The translations under genes and the position numbers were made by a program. Shown here in pieces: positions 4,782 to 8,242 of a stretch of DNA of 8,242 nucleotides. The notes under the pieces are model-generated. The model saw nothing but the letters and a program-made list of their open reading frames with translations. It made no database searches and was not told where the DNA came from. Origin of the DNA: CAYWEP01 sp964457405. GTDB lineage: Bacteria; Patescibacteriota; Microgenomatia; Levybacterales; UBA12049. Numbering within the stretch: position 1 is the first letter of the stretch; every line of letters begins with the position of its first letter. Location: the NCBI GenBank assembly GCA_964457405.1, contig CAYWEP010000054.1, forward strand, positions 1 through 8,242, in the 5' to 3' direction.

Positions 4782-5333
4782 ATGACGAAGCCAGTGATCA
4801 GTGTCATTGCAGCTATAGGCAAAAACAGAGAATTGGGGAAGGATAATAAGCTTCTCTGGCACATTCCTGAGGATTTGCAAAGATTTAAACGCCTCACGTC
4901 AGGTCATACAGTAATCATGGGTCGCAAAACATTCGAATCCATCGGAAGGCCATTGCCCAACCGCCTCAACATCGTCATCACTCGCGATCCCAATTTCAAA
5001 CCTGATGGGGTAAATATTTGCCATTCATTGGCAGAGGCACTAGAAGCGAGTATCAAGTATAAAGTATCAAGTATAAAGCAAGAAAAGAAAAAAAATATAC
5101 TTAATACTAAATACTCAATACCTGATACCGAAGACGAAGTCTTCATCATCGGTGGTGGGCAGATTTTTGAACAAGCAATGCCGATTGTCGACAGATTGTA
5201 TTTGACAATTGTCGACGCCACATTTGACGCAGATGTGTACTTTCCTGACTATTCGGAGTTTAAAAAAATTACATTTGAAGAAGTAGGCGAATCCGGTCGC
5301 TATCGGTATAAATTTATCAATCGAGAAAAATAG
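4782..5333 (+). CDS. folA: dihydrofolate reductase
   Basis: Reduces dihydrofolate, the by-product of ThyA, to tetrahydrofolate with NADPH. I chose ATG 4782 (183 aa): MTKPVISVIAAIGKNRELG matches the normal N-terminus, while the GTG at 4752 would add residues encoded by the palindromic repeat. Landmarks: WHIPEDLQRFK (26-36) with Asp31 at the place of catalytic Asp27 of E. coli, VIMGRKTFESIG (44-55), RLNIVITR (61-68), and the cofactor-binding FIIGGGQIF (121-129). It is about 25 residues longer than usual because residues 90-116, just before the IIGGG strand, come from an 81-bp in-frame repeat insertion. No Shine-Dalgarno is visible. It lies apart from the dcd-nudix run but in the same direction. 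Confidence 0.94.
   Translation: MTKPVISVIAAIGKNRELGKDNKLLWHIPEDLQRFKRLTSGHTVIMGRKTFESIGRPLPNRLNIVITRDPNFKPDGVNICHSLAEALEASIKYKVSSIKQEKKKNILNTKYSIPDTEDEVFIIGGGQIFEQAMPIVDRLYLTIVDATFDADVYFPDYSEFKKITFEEVGESGRYRYKFINREK
5049..5129. repeat. in-frame fold-back of 7-nt arrays within folA
   Basis: Four 7-nt units, alternately AGTATCA and AGTATAA, fill 5049-5076. After an A-rich spacer (5077-5094) come five units in inverse orientation (5095-5129), which on the minus strand read as variants of RGTATNN. The arms can pair as a long imperfect hairpin in DNA or mRNA. The block is exactly 81 bp, so 27 codons (residues 90-116) are added without breaking the frame. Confidence 0.85.
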
Positions 5334-5341
5334 AGCTTTTG

Positions 5342-5357
5342 TATACTAGGTAGTATA
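5342..5357. terminator. short inverted repeat between convergent genes
   Basis: TATACT-AGGT-AGTATA forms a 6-bp stem with a 4-base loop in the 24-bp gap between the folA stop and the stop of the leftward gene. Its position suggests a bidirectional end point, but the stem is A/T-rich and no U-tract follows, so this is a weak call. Confidence 0.25.
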
Positions 5358-6146
5358 TTAGACAGTGATGCATTGAGGTTTCGGGGGCGCATGTTTGAAA
5401 AAACGAGGGACAGAGATAGAAAAAGCGCCGTCAAGTGAGATACTAATGAGGTCATCTATTTGTCTGGTATGGAGCCCCACAACTTCCGCACACCGTTTTA
5501 ATTTGTTTTGATCAAATCCTGTCGCTGTCCGCGGTCCAAGTTGTGGTCCGGTATCTGTAACTGCGACGCGAACAAGACAATAAGGATTTGTTTTTTTGGT
5601 CATAGCTACTGAGATTGGAGCAGCTAAATCCGGCGTATGCGAATTATTATGTATCATAAAAGCGTCGTAGATTCCTGAATAATTCCCACCACTTAGTCCT
5701 GCCAGCTCAGCAATCCTAGCATATTCTTCTCGTGTAATCGAAACGTTCAACCTTCGTAATTGTTTACCACTTTCTTTTTTTTCATATCCCACCACGATTA
5801 ATCTATTAAGCTCAGGGTGTATTCCAGCATACGAATCAAGCGGCTCTCCTGCAGCGGTTGCCTCGGCTGTGTACAAAGGATCAACTTCGTGAGGTAATAA
5901 TAAATAACCTGATGTGTCGGGCTTAAAATTTGGAGCATGGCCAAGATTCAAAAGCTTGCCATCAGAAGTTACATATACTCGGAACACGAGATTTTTTAAA
6001 CTTAATTGATCTGAAATTAATTCGGGAACAGTAGGGGGAGGCTCTGGATTCTGTTCCCAGAAATTGACTGTCCGTCTTCTATAATCAGATTCAGGCGGAA
6101 AAGAGTCCTTTTGATAAAGAGCTCCGATCGGAATTACTTCGTCCAT
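5358..6146 (-). CDS. hypothetical protein, 262 aa
   Basis: I do not recognise this protein. It starts MDEVIPIGALYQKDSF at ATG 6146-6144 and ends PPKPQCITV. It looks soluble: no signal peptide or membrane segment, a proline-rich stretch near residues 34-40 (PEPPPTVP), mixed strand-like and helical segments, and an SITREEYARIAELAGLSGGNYSGIYDAF region (136-163) that is the most helix-like. The composition is balanced and the frame is open over 789 bp on the minus strand, with a plausible promoter (TATAAT at 6229-6224), so it is very likely a real gene. No Shine-Dalgarno is obvious. It is convergent with folA (24 bp apart) and divergent from glyA, so it is not part of the nucleotide operon. Confidence 0.75.
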   Translation of the reverse strand: MDEVIPIGALYQKDSFPPESDYRRRTVNFWEQNPEPPPTVPELISDQLSLKNLVFRVYVTSDGKLLNLGHAPNFKPDTSGYLLLPHEVDPLYTAEATAAGEPLDSYAGIHPELNRLIVVGYEKKESGKQLRRLNVSITREEYARIAELAGLSGGNYSGIYDAFMIHNNSHTPDLAAPISVAMTKKTNPYCLVRVAVTDTGPQLGPRTATGFDQNKLKRCAEVVGLHTRQIDDLISISLDGAFSISVPRFFKHAPPKPQCITV

Positions 6147-6223
6147 AATTACCGTTCTGGCCGAGAATAGATGTAGTATCTCTTTCAGACGGTCGTACTC
6201 TCATAACAGAGAAGCCCAATCTC

Positions 6224-6251
6224 ATTATAGAAACCTTTTTGGATAGTGCAA
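6224..6251 (-). promoter_or_regulatory. predicted promoter of the leftward hypothetical gene
   Basis: On the minus strand TTGCAC (6251-6246) is followed after 16 bp by a perfect TATAAT (6229-6224). The expected start near 6217 leaves a leader of about 70 bases before ATG 6146. The -35 lies in one arm of the inverted repeat 6248-6271. Confidence 0.45.
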
Positions 6252-6271
6252 GTAAAAAAATTTCTACTTGC
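6248..6271. promoter_or_regulatory. inverted repeat joining two divergent -35 boxes, possible operator
   Basis: GCAAGTA (6248-6254) and TACTTGC (6265-6271) are perfect 7-bp inverted arms around a 10-base A/T-rich centre. The left arm holds most of the leftward -35 (TTGCAC) and the right arm most of the rightward -35 (TTGCCA). A dimeric regulator bound here could control both transcripts; alternatively the symmetry only reflects the back-to-back -35 boxes. Confidence 0.4.
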
Positions 6272-6296
6272 CAAAACAGGAAAATCTGGGTATACT
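6268..6296 (+). promoter_or_regulatory. glyA: predicted glyA promoter
   Basis: TTGCCA (6268-6273, 5 of 6 matches) and TATACT (6291-6296, 5 of 6) are separated by exactly 17 bp, the best-spaced pair on the plus strand here. The expected start near 6303 would place the whole fold-back repeat (6305-6432) in a leader of about 134 bases. Confidence 0.55.
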
Positions 6297-6304
6297 CAAC
6301 TCGG

Positions 6305-6432
6305 AAAATCCGAATACCAAAATTCGAAATCCGGAACAATATCAAAATACAAAATGACAAAAACATTTTTGGACATTCGAATTTAGAAAATTAGAATTTG
6401 TTTCGAGTTTCGATATTCGAATTTCGGATTTT
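6305..6432. repeat. A/T-rich fold-back repeat in the glyA leader
   Basis: AAAATCCGAA (6305-6314) and TTCGGATTTT (6423-6432) are perfect 10-bp inverted arms enclosing many variants of AATTCGAAAT and ATTCGAATTT, which pair further inward with mismatches. It ends four bases before the glyA ATG. The middle (6330-6390) is A/T-rich and unstructured. I see no convincing gene or ribosome binding site in 6147-6436 apart from this and the promoters. Confidence 0.75.
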
Positions 6433-6436
6433 TGCA

Positions 6437-7762
6437 ATGCAGCATCTCAAAAAAACAGACCCACAAATCTACAAGCTCATCAAAGCTGAGGAAAAGCGAC
6501 AACGTGACGTCCTTGAGATGATCCCCTCTGAGAATTATGCCTCGCAAGCCGTCATGGAGGCGCTCGGAACAGTCCTAACCAACAAATATTCAGAAGGTTT
6601 CCCAAAAAAGAGATATTACCAGGGCAATGACGTGATCGATAGCGTTGAGACGCTCGCGCAGGAGCGGGCTTCGAGGCTTTTCGGCGTGCCATATGTCAAT
6701 GTCCAGGCGCTTTCAGGTGCTCCTGCCAACTCTGCAGTCTATTTTGCCGTTTTGGAAAATGGCGAGAAACTTATGGGTTTGTCGCTTTCCTATGGGGGGC
6801 ACATTACACACGGACATAAGTTAGGCTTATCTGGTCGATTGTTTTCTTTTTCCCATTATACGCTCGATGAGAAAAAAGAAGTACTCGACTATGATGAGAT
6901 AGAGAAACAAGTTATGAAAGAAAAACCAAAGCTTCTTATCTGTGGTTTTACTGCATATCCGCGAAAGATTGACTTCAGACGTTTTGCTCAGATTGCCGAC
7001 AAAGTAGGTGCGTACTTGATGGCTGATATTGCTCATATTGCAGGACTCATTGTGGCAGGCGTCCATCCTAGTCCAGTACCCTATGCGCACATCGTGACGA
7101 CAACGACGCACAAGACACTTCGTGGTCCGCGCGGCGCGCTCATTATGGTGACTGACAAAGGCCTTAAGAAAAACCCACAGCTTCCGCAAAAGATAGAGAC
7201 TGCAATTATTCCCGGTCTGCAGGGCGGGCCGCATGACAATCAAACAGCTGCAATTGCTGTATGTCTTAAAGAGGCGGCGACTGCGAGTTTCAAAAAATAC
7301 GGCACACAGATCGTAGTCAATGCAAAGATGCTGGCGAGTGAGTTGAAAAAATATGATTTTGATCTGGTCTCAGGCGGCACGGAAAATCATCTTATTCTCA
7401 TCGACCTTCGCAATAAAACGGTCAATGGAAGAGTCGCTGCGATCGCGCTTGAGGCAGCGGGTATTGTTTTAAACTACAACGGTGTTCCAGGAGACCCAAT
7501 GCCACCTCTCTACGCATCAGGCATTCGTCTTGGTACACCAGCGATCACGACCCGCGGCATGAAAGAAAAAGAAATGAAAAAAATCGCTGCTTGGTACAAC
7601 GAGGCAATAAAAGAAGTTGAAGGTTGGAATGTTTCCAAGGATGATAAACAAAAACGAGTTGAGCAAATGAAGGAATATCGCACAAAAATCGCCAAAAATA
7701 AAAAACTTGCTGCGATCGCCAAAGAAGTCCGCCTTTTCACTGCAAAATTTCCCGTTCCATAG
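6437..7762 (+). CDS. glyA: serine hydroxymethyltransferase
   Basis: A PLP enzyme that moves the serine side-chain carbon to THF, giving glycine and methylene-THF, the carbon donor used by ThyA. I chose ATG 6437 (441 aa) over the TTG at 6398, whose extra residues are encoded by the fold-back repeat. Landmarks: MIPSENYAS (28-36), NKYSEGFPKKRYYQG (49-63), SYGGHITHGHK (118-128), DIAHIAGL (197-204) with the PLP-binding Asp and His, TTTTHKTLRGPRGALI (221-236) with the Schiff-base Lys226, GGPHDNQTAA (263-272) and RLGTPAITTRG (364-374). The length is slightly over the typical 415-420 because of a lysine-rich C-terminal part (about 395-430). It has its own promoter rather than being in the dcd cluster. 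No clear Shine-Dalgarno is seen. Confidence 0.96.
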   Translation: MQHLKKTDPQIYKLIKAEEKRQRDVLEMIPSENYASQAVMEALGTVLTNKYSEGFPKKRYYQGNDVIDSVETLAQERASRLFGVPYVNVQALSGAPANSAVYFAVLENGEKLMGLSLSYGGHITHGHKLGLSGRLFSFSHYTLDEKKEVLDYDEIEKQVMKEKPKLLICGFTAYPRKIDFRRFAQIADKVGAYLMADIAHIAGLIVAGVHPSPVPYAHIVTTTTHKTLRGPRGALIMVTDKGLKKNPQLPQKIETAIIPGLQGGPHDNQTAAIAVCLKEAATASFKKYGTQIVVNAKMLASELKKYDFDLVSGGTENHLILIDLRNKTVNGRVAAIALEAAGIVLNYNGVPGDPMPPLYASGIRLGTPAITTRGMKEKEMKKIAAWYNEAIKEVEGWNVSKDDKQKRVEQMKEYRTKIAKNKKLAAIAKEVRLFTAKFPVP

Positions 7763-7776
7763 GTATCTATACAATT

Positions 7777-8181
7777 ATGTCAAGACGGGCCGAAATCATA
7801 AGACAAGAAATAATTAGGACAGGGTCAACGCTAAGGCATCACTCTATGGGTTCGTCTACTATGCGTGAATTGATGCGCGGAGAACGTTTACTGTATCGAG
7901 AAGACAAAGCAGTAAAAGCTGAAGCCAGACGAGAAATGCAGAAAATTCTTCAAGAGCGTTATGAGGATCCAGAAGGATTACGGCAATTTCAGCTCGCTCG
8001 TTGTGCCAGAAAAATTGAGGAAGGGCTTGGCACCCTAGAAGATGAGGCATATATAAGGAAGTACGCTGGCAGAACACGCGTTCTCGGTTCATTCGAGCCT
8101 CAGGAGTATCAGCATCCGCAGCCTGTTTCTATTGACGTGTTCCTTCAGACACTTCCCCAAGTGGACCAAGTCGATGCCTGA
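7777..8181 (+). CDS. hypothetical protein, 134 aa, charged and helical
   Basis: Not recognised. It starts MSRRAEIIRQEIIRTG 14 bp after the glyA stop, in the same direction, so it is probably cotranscribed with glyA. The first 100 residues are rich in Arg, Glu, Lys and Gln with a helix-like pattern, including EDKAVKAEARREMQKILQERY (42-62) and FQLARCARKIEEGLGTLEDEAY (71-92). The C-terminal 30 residues are rich in Pro, Gln and Val and look unstructured. No membrane segment, signal peptide or catalytic motif is seen. The position favours a real gene over chance, but no Shine-Dalgarno is present. Confidence 0.6.
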   Translation: MSRRAEIIRQEIIRTGSTLRHHSMGSSTMRELMRGERLLYREDKAVKAEARREMQKILQERYEDPEGLRQFQLARCARKIEEGLGTLEDEAYIRKYAGRTRVLGSFEPQEYQHPQPVSIDVFLQTLPQVDQVDA

Positions 8182-8185
8182 AACT

Positions 8186-8242
8186 TTACGGTGCCACCTC
8201 CTGATAGAGGAAATTCTGTGTCTTTAAGACTTCTGGGGTATT
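8186..8242 (-). CDS. possible C-terminal end of a leftward gene (partial)
   Basis: Reading leftward from the window edge, one frame gives 18 codons ending TPEVLKTQNFLYQEVAP and then TAA (8188-8186). The composition is protein-like, and the stop lies 4 bp beyond the convergent neighbour's stop at 8181, as expected in a compact genome. Eighteen codons are far too few to be sure, and another minus frame is also open here. No family can be named. Confidence 0.25.
   Translation of the reverse strand, partial: NTPEVLKTQNFLYQEVAP

Noticed and set aside
4628..4897. 89-codon minus-strand ORF over the palindrome and folA start
   Set aside because: It spans a repeat and the antisense of folA, and has no family resemblance.
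5366..5376. A third half-site GTGATGCATTG like the TrpR-like operators
   Set aside because: It lies in the coding end of the leftward gene, lacks the second half, and could easily be chance.
6398..6436. TTG start for glyA
   Set aside because: The added 13 residues come from the fold-back repeat; ATG 6437 gives the normal SHMT N-terminus.
6303..6436. Riboswitch (glycine, THF or similar) before glyA
   Set aside because: The leader is A/T-rich fold-back repeat without the conserved core of a riboswitch that I can recognise.

Overview
The window looks like a metagenome-assembled piece of a Candidate Phyla Radiation (Patescibacteria) genome, most like Microgenomates or relatives. This is inferred from small, tightly packed genes, few Shine-Dalgarno sequences, a 'four helix bundle suffix' protein, and many short-period repeat arrays and fold-back palindromes, several of them inside reading frames. 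A 10-N scaffold gap at 4326-4335 fits a draft assembly. I could not place the organism more precisely.

Layout. Positions 1-210 hold the start of a leftward membrane-anchored ORF that leaves the window. A divergent intergenic region (211-292) leads to a rightward nucleotide gene cluster: dCTP deaminase (293-865), thymidylate kinase (896-1561), four-helix-bundle suffix protein (1583-2113), a dUTPase/dCTP-deaminase-fold protein (2135-2674), thymidylate synthase (2692-3672) and a Nudix hydrolase (3675-4091). Next come a TrpR/YerC-like regulator broken by the gap (4161-4569), a 139-bp nested palindrome (4629-4767) and dihydrofolate reductase (4782-5333). A convergent unknown gene (5358-6146, minus) is followed by a divergent promoter region with a large fold-back leader, serine hydroxymethyltransferase (6437-7762), an unknown gene (7777-8181), and possibly the last codons of a leftward gene.

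How the genes fit together. The window holds a nearly complete dTMP module. dCTP deaminase makes dUTP (or dUMP), the dUTPase-fold protein may make dUMP, ThyA methylates dUMP using methylene-THF, DHFR regenerates THF, GlyA reloads it with the serine one-carbon unit, and Tmk phosphorylates dTMP. The Nudix protein could clean up nucleotides. The TrpR-like regulator is flanked by two copies of a palindrome, the first lying between a predicted -35 and -10, which suggests autoregulation and possibly control of folA.

Most striking structure. At three consecutive gene junctions (dcd/tmk, tmk/4HB, 4HB/dut-like) there are exactly four copies of a 9-nt unit (consensus A-R-G-T-N-A-C-Y-T) ending directly at the next ATG. 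The unit supplies the upstream stop codon and keeps all four genes in one reading frame, so a single base change in the stop-bearing unit would extend the upstream protein towards fusion with its neighbour. The same unit occurs in frame inside the four-helix protein, and different 7-nt arrays are inserted in thyA and folA.
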